Below are positions 45,605 to 57,348 of a stretch of 64,000 nucleotides of DNA, in pieces. The stretch covers positions 50,580,404 through 50,644,403 of the forward strand of contig OZ020268.1 of assembly GCA_963971225.1 (NCBI GenBank). The letters run 5' to 3'. How positions within the stretch are numbered: position 1 is the stretch's first letter; the number at the start of each line of letters is the position of its first letter. The stretch comes from Melieria omissa (lineage: Eukaryota > Arthropoda > Insecta > Diptera > Ulidiidae). Both the position numbers and the translations under genes were made by a program. The notes under the pieces were generated by a model. It was given only the letters and a program-made list of their open reading frames with translations, ran no database searches and was not told the DNA's origin.

Positions 45605-46042
45605 ATGGTTAAGTATGGGTTCGATCCGCAATCATTTAGTATTATTATTATTATTATTTTATATTTGTTCCCAACAACCAATCAATTATTAAGGGGACCA
45701 ATTAATCGAGATTTCTAACACTTCTAAACACTTAAAAACCCGGCACACCTAAAATCTCGGGATTTCGGGTCTTGTAAAAACAGCCGGGATTCGGTACCCC
45801 CGATTGAATCAACACTCATTGCAATATGTTGTGTTGGCAACACTGCGCTGTCAAAAAGTTATCTGAAATCACCAACTAATCAAACGCAACGAAAAGGAAT
45901 TTCTATTTTTTGCATCGTCAAACGCCCAATAATTGCCGTGATAAACCATTAAGATTGCCAAATAATCGAAAACATTCCAGCGGCAAAAGTGAAACGAAAA
46001 CATTGTGCATACCAGTAGCAACAAGAGCAGACAGCAGCAGCG
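45605..46042. other. Spacer and Vps26 5' region
   Basis: Begins with a possible SINE tail (GGGTTCGATCCGC, B-box-like, then ATT repeats at 45640-45660) cut by the TTAA element. The last ~200 bp should be promoter and 5' leader of Vps26. No other gene. Confidence 0.5.
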
Positions 46043-48273
46043 ATGAATTTCCTGGGATTTGGTCAGTCGGCCGAGATCGATATTGTCTTTGATGGAGCGG
46101 AAAACAGGAAAACCGCCGAGGTCAAGGGAGAGGATAGCAAGATTGAAAAGATGCTGCTCTACTACGATGGAGAGACGGTGTCGGGCAAGGTTTGCATCCA
46201 CCAAATAGGCTAACATAATCGTTTGGGTGGCTGACAAGTGGCGAACCGCAATTGTGGGCGTAGGGCGACAGGCAGACAGTCGTGCGCGATCAGTGGGCCA
46301 AGCGATTGCGACGGTCATTGACACAGTACATGAACTGATATGCCAGCGAGCTGAATGGCGAGTCGCTGTCGCTTGTTTCAAATTGCAATCTTCAATTGCA
46401 ACAGCAGCACTGTGCAGGCATTTAATTATTGAGTTCAATTTGACTCAATGTATTGATGACCAGTTGCCGGCAAATGAGTAACAAGTCGCAATTGATGTAA
46501 GTCGGACAAGTTGTTTAGCTTGTTTGCGGCATGACGACTGTCACATATGTAAAGAAAGTGGTAATGCATTTCAAAGCACAAATCGGTCCGATTCAATTTG
46601 TACATTCGTGTGCCAACTCTGAATAGCTGAGTTCTGGTAGCCTGGATAAAACCAGTTTATTGTCAGCTTGCTTAAAACGGGCGCACAGGGCAAAGATGGC
46701 AAAGTGATAAATTGTCGATAGATATGCTCTGGGACTGTATAGTTCGAAGCATCCAAAAGTAATCCATTTGCAGAAGGCATGGCAAATTAAGTTGTTTAAT
46801 TGCTTGCAACTTGGTGTGGAACTAAAACTTGTTTAGGGAACAATTTTGTATGAAGCTTAATGGCTCTCCTCAGCTATAAAAATGAGTAATTCTGTCTCAT
46901 TCCTTTTTTAGGTGAATGTAACACTGAAGAAGCCTGGCAGCAAACTCGAGCATCAGGGCATCAAAATCGAATTCATCGGTCAGATTGAGCTGTTTTACGA
47001 TCGTGGCAATCACCACGAATTCAAGTGCATCGCCAAAGCCTTGGCACGTCCCGGCGATCTCATACAGAACACCAGCTACCCGTTCGACTTTCAGAATGTG
47101 GAAAAGCAATTCGAGGTGTACGCTGGCTCGAATGTACGTCTGCGATACTTTCTGCGTGCCACCATTGTGCGTCGTATAAGCGACATAACGCGCGAGGTGG
47201 ACATTGCGGTGCACACGCTGTGTAGCTATCCAGAAATGAACAATCCCATCAAGATGGAGGTGGGCATCGAAGACTGTCTGCACATCGAGTTCGAGTACAA
47301 CAAGAGCAAGTATCATCTGAAGGATACGATCATTGGCAAGATCTACTTTCTGCTGGTGCGCATCAAAATCAAGCACATGGAGATCGCCATCATCAAGCGC
47401 GAGTCCACCGGCACTGGTCCGAACATGTTCACCGAGAACGAAACCATTGCCAAGTACGAGATTATGGACGGCGCCCCGGTAAAGGGCGAGAGCATACCGA
47501 TTCGCGTGTTTTTGGCTGGCTACAATCTGACGCCAACCATGCGCGACATCAACAAGAAGTTTTCGGTAAAGTACTTTCTGAATCTGGTGTTGATGGACAC
47601 GGAGGATCGGCGCTACTTTAAGCAGCAGGAGATTACGCTGTGGCGCAAGGCGGACATACCGCGCTATCATGGGCAGCAGCAACAGCAGCATACCGGCATT
47701 GGCCACCACCATCCGCAGCACGCACCCGCACACCTGGTCGGCGGCACACCGGCGCCCACCGTTGCCGCCAGCATTGCGGTCGCCAATGTGGCAACGGCGG
47801 CGGTGGACAGTGATTCCAGCATTGGCGGCGCTGTGCCAGAGAGTAAGATGGGTCTGTTTACACGCGAAAGCCCCAATCAGGAGTTCAGCAGTCAGCAGCC
47901 GGACTCGCTGCCCACTTCGCCCACCACGCCGCCACCGCAAGCGGCAGTGGCAGCGGCCTACATTGAGCGCGGCATGGGCGATGGTGCGGCTGCGTCCAGA
48001 ACATCGCCAGTGATGCTATCCAATACGCCGCCCCCGCTGCCAGTGGTGAGTGCGCAACGCGAGCCGGAGGACTTTCTCGTCGAGCCAGAGCAGCCGGCAG
48101 TGGCGTCGGTGACGGCAACACCAGCATCTGTATTGGCACCGGTAGTCGCTACGCCGACCGCTAATGCGGTGACAGACAGCGAGGACGGCTTGACCAATGT
48201 GTCGCTAACGCCTGCCGAGGAGTCGCGCGAAACGAAAAAACTCGAAGCTGCCACGCCGCTAACAGCGGACTAA
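46043..48273 (+). CDS. Vps26: Vps26, retromer cargo-selective subunit
   Basis: Two exons: 46043-46189 and 46912-48273, joined by a 722-bp GT..AG intron in phase 0. The product is 502 aa. It starts MNFLGFGQSAEIDIVFDG, followed by the arrestin-like beta-sandwich halves typical of Vps26: KMLLYYDGETVSGKVNVTL, HQGIKIEFIGQIELFYDRG, SYPFDFQNVEKQFEVY, VGIEDCLHIEFEYNKSKYHL, DTIIGKIYFLLVRIKIKHME, KKFSVKYFLNLVL and RRYFKQQEITLWR. After about residue 300 comes a ~190-residue tail that is Gln/His-, Ala/Thr- and Pro-rich. Vps26 works with Vps35/Vps29 on endosomes to retrieve cargo. Poly(A) signal AATAAA at 48652. The intron shows no nested gene. Confidence 0.96.
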
Positions 48274-49187
48274 AAGCAGGCCGTCGCAAGTGTGTTTGCA
48301 AGTGCTTGAAGTTCTCCCTTGCGTCGCTCACCACAGTTTAGTTGCTACCCACCGCGTCCCGTCAGACCCATTCGGTTGCGCCACTGCAGCTCTCACAGTG
48401 ATGGGCTCCAGCAATAGTTCACCGGTACACCGAAAGGAAGCGAGGTGCGGCATGCCCCTTCCCCGCCCCTCTTATTCCATTACCTACCAATCTATCGTTA
48501 TATTATTCGTTTTATCTCACTAATGTCCTATAACTATTGTAACTGTAAAATTTGTAATCGATGCACTGTTTTTGTGCGGCATTATCACTGAATTGCTGCG
48601 AAATGACTACTTACTTCGCTCCAAGCAAAAGGCAAATGAGCAAAATGAAAGAATAAAAACAATTTCGCGTTGCGCGTTGTAGTAAAAAGAAAACTATGAA
48701 CTATAAAACATGAAGATATTTGTATCTTGTAGTGAGTAAGGAAATCGTATATTAAAAATATTATTATGTATTAAACAATTTATTAATAAACAAAAAAGAA
48801 AAACACCACTTTAAATGCAGCGTTTACGCGGTGCGTGACTCATTAATTTGTTGTTGATGTGCGAAAAGCATTGAATGCTGTTATTTCACTACAACTGAAA
48901 AATTGACTAGAAACACAAGTTCAATGTAATAGAAAACAAACTCAATTTGGGACTTCGGTGCAGATACACAAGTTTCATTTGGTAATGAGTAGGTAACGTG
49001 ATTTTAATTGTGTTTTCAATTTAAAAAACTACTGTGTTACTTCATTGTCACAAAAATAGTTTTTTGTTTGATGTAAATTTGCTAAAAACAGAAAGATGTG
49101 CATATTTCTTAAGGTTCATTCGGTTTTCGAAATTATAGTAATTTATTCGGTAAAGTAGCGCAAGACTGCAAAGCAATTAACAGCTTA
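48274..49187. other. Convergent 3' region of Vps26 and mL63
   Basis: Holds the Vps26 3' UTR with AATAAA at 48652-48657, then AT-rich spacer. No gene recognised. Confidence 0.5.
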
Positions 49188-49571
49188 TTAATCCCACGCC
49201 TCTTTCACTTTAAGATGTTGTAGCCGCTCGGCAATGGTCACGTGCGGCTTCATCTTGCTTAGCGTCTGTTGTTCTGTCCACTTGGCCATTTTCAATTCGG
49301 TCTTCTTCAGCTCCTTAGTATGACCAGATGACTCCTCCTTTACAATAAAGAAAAACATATCTATCAGTTGAGTAATTAGATATTAATTAGCTGCACCTAC
49401 CACTGTCAGGTATGGATGCCGCAGCAGCAGCATAATCTGCTCTTGTCGCTCGTAGTCGCGCTGCAGTGTTTCCATCGCGCGTTTGCTGACCGGCTTGACA
49501 AGGCGACGCTTGCCGCGGAAAATGTGGCCGGGCACAGTTTGTTTGAAGAAGTTTATAAGTGTCAACCGCAT
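49188..49571 (-). CDS. MRPL57: Mitochondrial large-subunit ribosomal protein mL63 (MRPL57/MRP63)
   Basis: Exon 1 49401-49571 and exon 2 49188-49337, GT..AG intron of 63 bp, phase 0. The product is 106 aa, close to the ~102 aa of human MRP63. The start MRLTLINFFKQTVPGHIFRG aligns in layout with the family N-terminus (short hydrophobic, then GxxxxGKxRR). KRRLVKPVSKRAMETLQRDY and EQIMLLLRHPYLTVEESSGH follow. The end HVTIAERLQHLKVKEAWD matches the family's final FIADQLDHLNVxxxW pattern. An upstream in-frame ATG at 49670 would add 33 residues not expected in the family, so the inner start is chosen. Role: structural part of the 39S mitoribosome. Confidence 0.85.
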
Positions 49572-50391
49572 TGCACTTTTATTTAAATAATTCGTGCAAC
49601 TTGTTTTATAATCAACACAATTTTTTCTCAGCACCTGGGCAATCAAGGACAGCAGCTGGTTGATTGTCATAAGGGCAGCGTGTGTTCAATGGCAGATTCG
49701 AAAAAAATGTGTTAACTGTAGATTAAACACACCTCACAAAGCAACGTCATCTTTTAAGTAATTAATTTTAGGAATTTAAGGAATAAGCTTATGCACTGGC
49801 ATTGCAAAAACATGCAGTCATTAGTTATTTGACTCATAATTTCGATTTCAAGCAAACATTTAGCTTTATACATGGTTCAATTATAAGGTTGTAGCAAGCC
49901 ACCGGCTGATTGTTTATCGCTTCTGTCAAAATTGTCGGTGTGCTGTGTTGCTGCATCGGTTGAAATGAAAATACCTGACTGAAAACACCTGACCTAGGCA
50001 CTTTTCCCGTTTTTTCATTCGAAATACAGCGCCGTCTGGCAACAATACTCTTGTTTGTTTTCAGTTTCTCCCTCTTTCGTCGGAATATATCAACTGATTT
50101 TGACAGTAGCGATAAACCATGGTACAATAACGCGATAAACAATCCTACCAACAAAATACATGTGGTTTTTGGTGTTGCGGGGATGCTATTACCTTATTAT
50201 TGTGCCATGGCTTCATATATAATAATGATGTTAACTCCTACAGTTTTTCATATGTTTTCAATATTAACTCTATGCAATCGATTATCGATTGCTTGCTCCA
50301 CCCATCACTATCGCAGTCCGAATAACAGAACTTTGACATCTCGTTGGAACGCGCTTCAAGACGCATTTTGTGCAACTGTAAACAAGTGAAA
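49572..50391. other. Divergent spacer between mL63 and Chrac-14
   Basis: 820 bp separating two divergently transcribed genes; it must hold both promoters. Open frames on both strands (around 49834-50154 and 50051-50389) overlap each other and lack recognised domains. Confidence 0.5.
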
Positions 50392-50799
50392 ATGGTGGAG
50401 CGCATCGAGGATTTAAATTTACCGAATGCCGTTGTGGCGCGCCTAATCAAGGATGCACTGCCCGATGGCGCCAACGTAAGCAAGGAAGCGCGAGCGGCCA
50501 TAGCGCGTGCAGCGTCCGTGTTTGTCATATTCTTGACATCGACTTCGACTACATTGGCGCGGAAACAGAACCACAAAACCATAACGCCGCACAACATACT
50601 GGACGCGTTGAAGCAGCTGGAGTTTGAGAGCTTTGTGGATCCGCTGACCGCCGATTTGGAGGCATATCGCAAAATGCAAAAAGACAAGAAGGACACAAAA
50701 GCGACAAAGGCGAGCAGCAGTGGTGCAGTCGATGGCAATACCGAGGATGAGGCAGTTAGCGAGAAGCCCGAGAAGGCGTCTAAATCCGTAGCGGAGTAG
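50392..50799 (+). CDS. Chrac-14: Chrac-14 (DNA polymerase epsilon subunit 3-like histone-fold protein)
   Basis: Single exon, 135 aa. The start at 50392 gives MVERIEDLNLPNAVVARLIK, the fly Chrac-14 N-terminus; a longer in-frame ATG at 50344 adds an unrelated leader. The histone fold spans about 8-85: RLIKDALPDGANVSKEARAA, IARAASVFVIFLTSTSTTLA, NHKTITPHNILDALKQLEFE, SFVDPLTADLEAYRK. The tail is Lys- then Glu-rich. The family pairs with Chrac-16/POLE4-type partners in the CHRAC remodeller and in Pol epsilon. Poly(A) signal AATAAA at 50839-50844. Confidence 0.95.
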   Translation: MVERIEDLNLPNAVVARLIKDALPDGANVSKEARAAIARAASVFVIFLTSTSTTLARKQNHKTITPHNILDALKQLEFESFVDPLTADLEAYRKMQKDKKDTKATKASSSGAVDGNTEDEAVSEKPEKASKSVAE

Positions 50800-51254
50800 T
50801 TCTTACTTGCTATGGTTTATGTGGCCACGGCCTATACTAAATAAATGTTTAATATAATGCGAATTATAATTTCGAAGCAGTTCAGCAAATTTTATTGATC
50901 AGTGAACCATGAAGAAAAAAGCATTCAACAAACTATAAACTTACAAATAAATTTAAATGATCGAAACTATGCACTAAAATAATTTAGAAGTATTAACTAA
51001 ACCACCATATTAGAGGAACAAGGGGAATCGGCCACTAAAATGAGTGACCAGCAGCGAGCATCAAATTTTTTTAGTAGCAGCTTCATTGCGATTTCCAACA
51101 TATTTGATGCGGTTTTAGGTTTGCTTTGTGTCTGCATTGACTACAATTTTTAATAAATATTGGAAATGGGTCAAGTAACTCTGTTGAGCTCAGACGTATC
51201 TATAAAACAATCGATTTGTGCCATCATCACAATTGCATTAGAGCTGAACAGCCT
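50800..51254. other. Convergent 3' region of Chrac-14 and APC7
   Basis: Short AT-rich spacer with the Chrac-14 poly(A) signal at 50839. The rest is 3' flank of the minus-strand APC7 gene. Nothing else seen. Confidence 0.5.
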
Positions 51255-53220
51255 TCAATTTGTCAGCTCCGCGTCGACATCCTGCCAGAAGGGATCTGAA
51301 AAGGTGTCCGATTCACCGTCATCGTGCGCAATGGCTGGCGACGACAGCTCCACCGCTTCAATGGATGGTTCGTCGATTGGCCATTCCTCATCCTGCGCTG
51401 TTGAAGTGGTCATTGAGGTGTCCTGCTCCTGCTTGGTTGAAGAACAGCCCAAGGCGTTCACACCCTCCAAAGCGCGATGGTAGCTGGGCTCCATACTAAA
51501 AAACAAAATTTTTTTATAAAAACCGGTTAAAAAAAATATTTAGTTGTCCCACTTTTGACAAAGCTGCTTTACCACTTTGCATACCTGAGTGCAATGGTAT
51601 AATACTCCAAGGCGGCATTCAAGTCCTTCTCGGCGCTGAGTATGTCGCCCAACATGGTGAAAAGCTTGTGGTGCGGATAGTTAACTACTTGCTTCTTTAG
51701 CATGGCAATTGCCTCCTGCGTTTCGCCCTCGGCCTGGCACACCTCCGCCATTAGGGCCACCGCGGGCGCATAGTGTTCGTCGATCTCGAGCGCTTTGCTC
51801 ACGAATTTCTTGGCACTCTTCTTCGCCAATGGATTCGAGGAATGAAACAGGATGCGCGCAAACATCTGCAAGTGCAAGGAAATAAATTAAATTTTCTTTT
51901 TCGGTTTGACTGGCTGTACGAATCAACGCACCACGTAGCTTCTGGGCGAATTGCGAAAGTAACGCACTGCCAACGCACACATGGTTTGTGCCTCCTTTAG
52001 CCGCTTCATGCCCACGTAGCAGTGGTACAGGCCTTTGTACACCTCAAAGCGGTAGCTGGCGATGCACTGCGCCGTGCGAAAAAAGTAAATGGCGTCCTTG
52101 TGTCGCTTCAGCTGCAACGCAATTTTGCCACGCAGCAGCTGCGCCTCCACGTTGCGCGCATTTAGTGCAATGGCCTTGTGCGTGAACGACGATGCCTTCT
52201 CCACTTTGCCGGTGGCATAGAAACTCTGCGCCAGCACGAACCAGTGCTCCGAGCTTAGCTCGTTGATGTTAGTCAGTTGGGCAGTGAGCTTGTCCAGTTC
52301 TTGCAGCTTCTGATTGTACTCATAAACCACGGCCAGGGGCATGAGCGCTTCCGTATTGTGCGGATTGATCATGGTGGCGGTCTCCAGGTACTGCTGCGCC
52401 TGCGCAAAGCTTCCATAATAGTACAGACATTTGCCGATTTGTGTGAGCAGGTGCTCGTTTTGGTGAAGTTTAGTGTTCTCGTTTATGGATTGAAATGTCT
52501 TCGATGCCTCCAGATGCTTACGACCGTACATCTGCGCATGCGCCTTGATCCAATTGCTCAGCCATTCAATGTTTTTCGGCACGCTACTGGCTGTATCATG
52601 GACCAAGCTGAGTTTATTGCATACAATTTTAATTCTTCCTGCTACTCACCGTTCACTACTAGAGAGTTCACCTCAATGCCGTCCACGCTCAGCTCTAGCA
52701 GCGCCTCGATTGCCTCTAACGCTACCGGACAGTCGCGCACGACTTCCTTGTAGGCAGTAATTGCCTCCATGATGTTGGCCGCGCGACCGTAGTGCCACAA
52801 TTTACCCAACAACATATTCACCTTGGGCGAACGCGACTTTAGCGGGACCACCTGCAGCGTGGCAATGGCCAGATTGTGTTCGCCCAGCTCGCGATAACAG
52901 GTGGCCAGCCGATAGCGCGTCTCCAGTTCGTTAAAGTGTTCACAAGTGCTCTCGATGCTAGCCAGGTGTGTGTTCTTGTAGCGCAGTAGATTCTTCCGCA
53001 TCAGCAGCGCTGCGTCTAATTGTTTGCTTGCCAAGCGGAAATTACGCTCCTGGTAGTGCGCATTGCCACTCAATAGCTGCACCTGATACTCCAGCTCCGC
53101 AGTGGCGACGCTCCGATCGTTCTGTAGCAGCGTGCTCAACAGACTGGCCGCCGGAATAACGCACGAGTATAGCTCGTTAGCATACAATTTTTTTATGTTG
53201 GCAAACAGCACAGTTTCCAT
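51255..53220 (-). CDS. APC7: Anaphase-promoting complex subunit 7 (TPR protein)
   Basis: Four exons on the minus strand: 52650-53220, 51932-52590, 51585-51865 and 51255-51495, with introns of 59, 66 and 89 bp, all GT..AG. Total 583 aa, close to vertebrate APC7 (~565-599). It starts METVLFANIKKLYANELYSC. Many TPR helices follow, for example LGEHNLAIATLQVVPLKSRS, QIGKCLYYYGSFAQAQQYLE, LVQ/LAQSFYATGKVEKASSFTHKA, LLRGKIALQLKRHKDAIYFF, YHCYVGMKRLKEAQTMCALA and ALEIDEHYAPAVALMAEV. The acidic, Ser-rich tail ends DPFWQDVDAELTN. It scaffolds the TPR lobe of the APC/C ubiquitin ligase. Its start is 557 bp from the DBR1 stop, same strand. Confidence 0.92.
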
Positions 53221-53777
53221 TTTGTCCAGTGCGAGTGCCTTTCACCACTGGAATCGCGTCGAGTGCTGCTAATCCGTAACAGTTATTACGCTCAATTGCT
53301 ATAAGCGTCTGTGTTATTTTCAAATCCTTCTACAATTATAGCAAATCCTTTTGATTTTTTAATCAGTTGCAATTTTATAGTTCAATGCCCAAACAAAGCT
53401 TTCCCCAAACAAATGTCTTCTTCTTTGAATGGGAATTCGAATTGCCATTCACGGTAAAATGGTAAATGGTTTGTAACAATTCACCATGCTACACGAATAA
53501 TAGCAAATAGTGATTTAGCAGTCGATAACGGGAGTTCTGTCCCCTACAAATCGCTGTTGTCCACAGTGAATTTATATTTTACGCTCAGCAAAGAAAACCA
53601 AAGAAAGTTTGTTGAATACGTGCGCTGCTCACGTTCCTTACAACAGTGACAATTGTTTGAGTGGACAAGTGTTTTTATTCCATAATGCTTTATACAAAAT
53701 TACATTACTGTATCAGAAAACCAGACAAATCAATCTCTTACCACAGTGGTACCTTTACACTTAAAGCTCAAAATTCT
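53221..53777. other. Spacer between APC7 and DBR1
   Basis: Contains the APC7 promoter side and the DBR1 3' end, with an AATAAA on the minus strand at 53674-53679. No other feature. Confidence 0.5.
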
Positions 53778-55640
53778 TTACGACTTCTCTTCATCTGCGG
53801 GGTCCGCCATGTACAGACTCTGATTGCGTCGCTTGAATTTCTTGATTGGTGGTTTCGAGTTGAGCGCATCACCCTCGCCTACTTTTGGGCACTCGGCTTG
53901 TGCTTCCGCCATCGCTGCAGATTCATGTTTAGTCGACTGACCTTCCACCTGCGCCTCCTTCGTATCAATCACCATCGAAGGCTCATCTTCAAGAGGTTGG
54001 TCTTTGTCCGGCAACTCTTCAATTTGATTCACCGCAACAGGCTCTTCTTCTGCTTCATCCGCCGAGCTGTGCTCCAAGCAGACTTCATCTGGATTTGCAG
54101 CTGCCACTTGCCTAGGCGACACCAACGATCTGCCACCATCCTCAACACTGCCTGCTGAAGCACTTGGCTTGGGCAAACTCAAGCCCAACGTTTTCCGCGA
54201 CTTAAATGGCGTTGTGGGCTGTGAGGAGCTATCTGTGCTGCCAGATATGCTTAGACTAGATTGCTCGGTCAGCATTGACAGACATGAATCGTTCAGATCG
54301 CTGGTCGTGCTGTCATCCAGTGAACTTGCGAAACTGAGCTCATGACCGCCGATGATCAACGCTAAGCTGACGGGATCATCAATGCCTAGCGTATCGCAAA
54401 ATTGCTGCGACTGCGGATTGATTTGTGCTTTTGGCTGTGCAACGTTTCCCACATTTAAATCGCCTGAGCTGTAGGGCTCAACTGTGCGGCAAAAGTTTTT
54501 GGGTACCACCAAATCGCCGCCGAATTTCTGCCTCACGTGCTCCAGTTCCTCGGCAGTGGGTGTGAAATTGTAACGTTCACCGCTAGCTGCATTCTGTGGA
54601 CCAGGTAAGTAATATTTTGCACTCTTTACATTCGTTAGATGGTTGGTCAAATAGAGCACGGTCAGCCATTCAAGATCATATTCCAGACGCACGCCCTCGT
54701 CGAGCTCATTTTCGCAAGCTATGTCCAGCACTTGCAGAAACCGTCTCTGTGGTAGACATTTGTCCAAAGCCAGAAATTTCGTTACACGCTCTTCTTTAAC
54801 GTTCTCCTCTTTACCCTCGTCGTTTTTCTGCTGCTCGGCATTCTCACTCGCGTCAAACTCATCTTCCTCGTCATGCCGCACCACTGCAGCAAATTTGCAG
54901 TGCAGATGCGCTGCAAACCACATTGACGGTTTTAAGAGCTTTAGCAAGTCCTCACACGGCCTGCTGCCCAGTTGCAAGTTCTCCATTTCATCGCGAAAGT
55001 GAGGCTTAAAGCGCGCCAACTGAGCCTTATTCCCGTAATTATAAATGCCGCGTGGCCAATCGTGAGACATGCAAATATCCACAACACCCGACAGCTGTTT
55101 TAAGCGAAACACTTCTAGCTGCCGCACATGATAGACGCTGGTGCGTGTAGTATCTGTATACGGCGCGTACTCAAATCGACCGCGCAAGTAGTCATGACCC
55201 TTGTAAATACCAGACAGCCCAGCAATTCGCACTCCATTTACGCGTACCACGCCTGCATAACCAAGGTAGTAGATATTCGGTGCAACCCAGCCGCCATATG
55301 GCAGTTCCTGCAAATGATTCGATGCTTCATGATTGCCGCCAATAAAGATGGTCAGTATAGGCGCCACCAGCTCGCCGCTGTAATATCTGGGAAACAACAA
55401 ATCGTTACCATTCGGTATTTTTGCCGGGTTCGGCTGCGCTTACTTGTAGAATGTGCACATGTCCAGGTACTTTGGCGGCACGGCCATTGTCTGAAGGTCC
55501 TCGAGATTGCGTGTGGCCTGAAAGTCACCGCAGCAAAGAAGCAAGTCGATTTTGATATTTTCCGCTTGTTCAATGCTTTGTATGGTATCGTAGATTTGCT
55601 CCAGTTCGCCATGAGCGCAGCCTTCCACTGCAAACTTCAT
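53778..55640 (-). CDS. ldbr: Lariat debranching enzyme (DBR1/ldbr)
   Basis: Exon 1 55444-55640 and exon 2 53778-55386, joined by a 57-bp GT..AG intron. The product is 601 aa. Metallophosphoesterase motifs occur in order: [17 protein letters not shown] (Cys-x-His in place of the usual Asp-x-His, as in all DBR1), [45 protein letters not shown] and [13 protein letters not shown]. An acidic spacer, the DBR1 C-terminal domain ([29 protein letters not shown]) and a ~250-residue low-complexity Ser/Glu-rich tail ending in basic [10 protein letters not shown] follow. It hydrolyses the 2'-5' bond of intron lariats in the nucleus. Divergent from the RMND1-like gene 487 bp away. Confidence 0.95.
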
Positions 55641-56127
55641 ATTTATTTCAAATAACAGCGACTTTTATAATATAGTAATTATTATTTTAAGGCTGAAAAT
55701 GACCACTTTGCAATGTTTTGCCGGTTTAAGTTTGTTTTCATATGCTTCTTCTTATGATAAGTAAAAGCTATTAACAATAGTCTGCTATCAGCTGGCTGTT
55801 ATCAAAGTAGCAATGGTCGCTAAAAGAATTAATTTGCCTCTTATAATAAAGGAAACAAGACGGATTGATAAGAGGCGACAGTATATGTTTTCACTTTGAA
55901 ATTTGTAAGTTTGTGGCACATAAAATTGCGCAGATTGCAGCGAATATAAGATAAACATTTACGCTTTGCTTTCGCTCAACACTCTTTGCGACATGTGCCT
56001 TGATCAGCTGTTCTCAGACCAAACGCCGGCGCGAGCAAAAATACTTTGAAAACTGTGTTGTAATTCCTCAAAAATTATGAAATTCGAATAGTTATAAAAC
56101 AGGCAAAATAAGAAACAGCATAACAAC
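55641..56127. promoter_or_regulatory. Divergent promoter region, DBR1 (-) and RMND1-like (+)
   Basis: The two start codons are 487 bp apart and point away from each other, so both promoters lie here. No TATA box or other element was confidently placed. Confidence 0.5.
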
Positions 56128-57348
56128 ATGAACTTTGCGCGTCTGATTGTCTGCCGGAGCCGAGGATACGTTGCGCTGTCGTTTGGGAGCAGCATATCAC
56201 AGCCGGCGACCGCAACATGCACCAGACAATACAGCTTCGATTCACATCAGCTCACCAAACAGCCACTAGTTCAGTTGCAGACGAAATTGCAGCGACTCGG
56301 CATCAAAGCCAACAATCAATTGGTCAGCGGCACCACCGGAGCCCATACGCAGAAAAAACGCACTGCACGGAAAAGGTGGTCCGATGATCTGTCGGCGCAG
56401 GGTTTTTTCAATGTGTCTGCCTTTGCTACCGCCGAGGAATACGATTTGGAGAAACTGCTGCGCGGGCTGACCGACCAGAATCTATACACACTAAAGAAAT
56501 TCTTCTCCACCGACAATTTGGGCCTTGAGCAGGACGTTTTGTACGTGACGGCCAAGTATCCGGTAGGCGCCGAGGCACGCGATATTTTCTTCTTTCGCGA
56601 GGGCTCTGTGGTGCTTTGGAATTTCAACGAGCTAGAAGCGAACAATTTGCTATCGTTTTTGCGGCCGTTTGAGAAGGACGCCTACTTGGACGTGCTGGTG
56701 CGCGGCGAAAGCGAAGTGATGCCCTACACTTACATACCCGAATCGGCGTTGGACGTTGAGGGCGACCTGGTGGCTGATTTGGACACTGCGGCGGCACGCG
56801 CTTTCTTCAACAAGGGCAAGTTCTTTCTGACGTCGGGCGGCGATAACTTTCTGCAAAAGTACACATTTTCCAATGCCATAGCCGCGTCCATAAAGCTGGG
56901 CATCTGGGAGGCCATGCTCGAACGCTATATATATTCCATCGAGCATCTAACCGATGACTTGAAGCGTGGCCGTCGCATAGGCGTGTCGCGCGCCGAGATG
57001 CTGCGCAAAACTGGTGAACTGTTTGCGCTGCGACACGAAATCAACTTGGCATCAGATCTACTGGACACGCCCGACTTTTATTGGGATCGCGAGGAGCTGG
57101 AGGCGTTGTATCTGCAGGTGTGCAACTATTTTAGTATTTCGCGGCGCACCAAAGTGATGAATGAGAAGATCAACCACTGCGTGGAGCTGGCCGAACTGAT
57201 ATCGCACAATCTAAACGATGCACACCACATCCGGCTGGAGTGGATGATAATCATTTTGATTATGGTCGAGGTGGCCTTTGAGGTTGTGCACCATCTGGAG
57301 CATGTGCAGAGTAAGGACCAGGTGGCAGGGAAGCTAGCAATGCATTAA
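56128..57348 (+). CDS. RMND1: RMND1-family mitochondrial protein (DUF155)
   Basis: Intronless, 406 aa. The N-terminus MNFARLIVCRSRGYVALSFG is basic and hydrophobic, consistent with import into mitochondria. The DUF155 domain runs from about 110 to 360: AFATAEEYDLEKLLRGL, DIFFFREGSVVLWNFNELE, FTS/FFLTSGGDNFLQKYTFSNA, IAASIKLGIWEAMLERYI, KTGELFALRHEINLASDLLD, TPDFYWDREELEALYLQVCN and YFSISRRTKVMNEKINHCVE. A single C-terminal membrane helix (WMIIILIMVEVAF, about 373-385) is typical of RMND1/Sif2-type proteins. Human RMND1 supports mitochondrial translation at the inner membrane. It fits fly CG11679 by memory. Poly(A) signal AATAAA at 57456-57461. Confidence 0.92.
   Translation: MNFARLIVCRSRGYVALSFGSSISQPATATCTRQYSFDSHQLTKQPLVQLQTKLQRLGIKANNQLVSGTTGAHTQKKRTARKRWSDDLSAQGFFNVSAFATAEEYDLEKLLRGLTDQNLYTLKKFFSTDNLGLEQDVLYVTAKYPVGAEARDIFFFREGSVVLWNFNELEANNLLSFLRPFEKDAYLDVLVRGESEVMPYTYIPESALDVEGDLVADLDTAAARAFFNKGKFFLTSGGDNFLQKYTFSNAIAASIKLGIWEAMLERYIYSIEHLTDDLKRGRRIGVSRAEMLRKTGELFALRHEINLASDLLDTPDFYWDREELEALYLQVCNYFSISRRTKVMNEKINHCVELAELISHNLNDAHHIRLEWMIIILIMVEVAFEVVHHLEHVQSKDQVAGKLAMH

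Noticed and set aside
49572..49670. Upstream in-frame ATG that would lengthen mL63 by 33 residues
   Set aside because: Family members start directly with the short hydrophobic segment that follows Met34; the extension has no counterpart.
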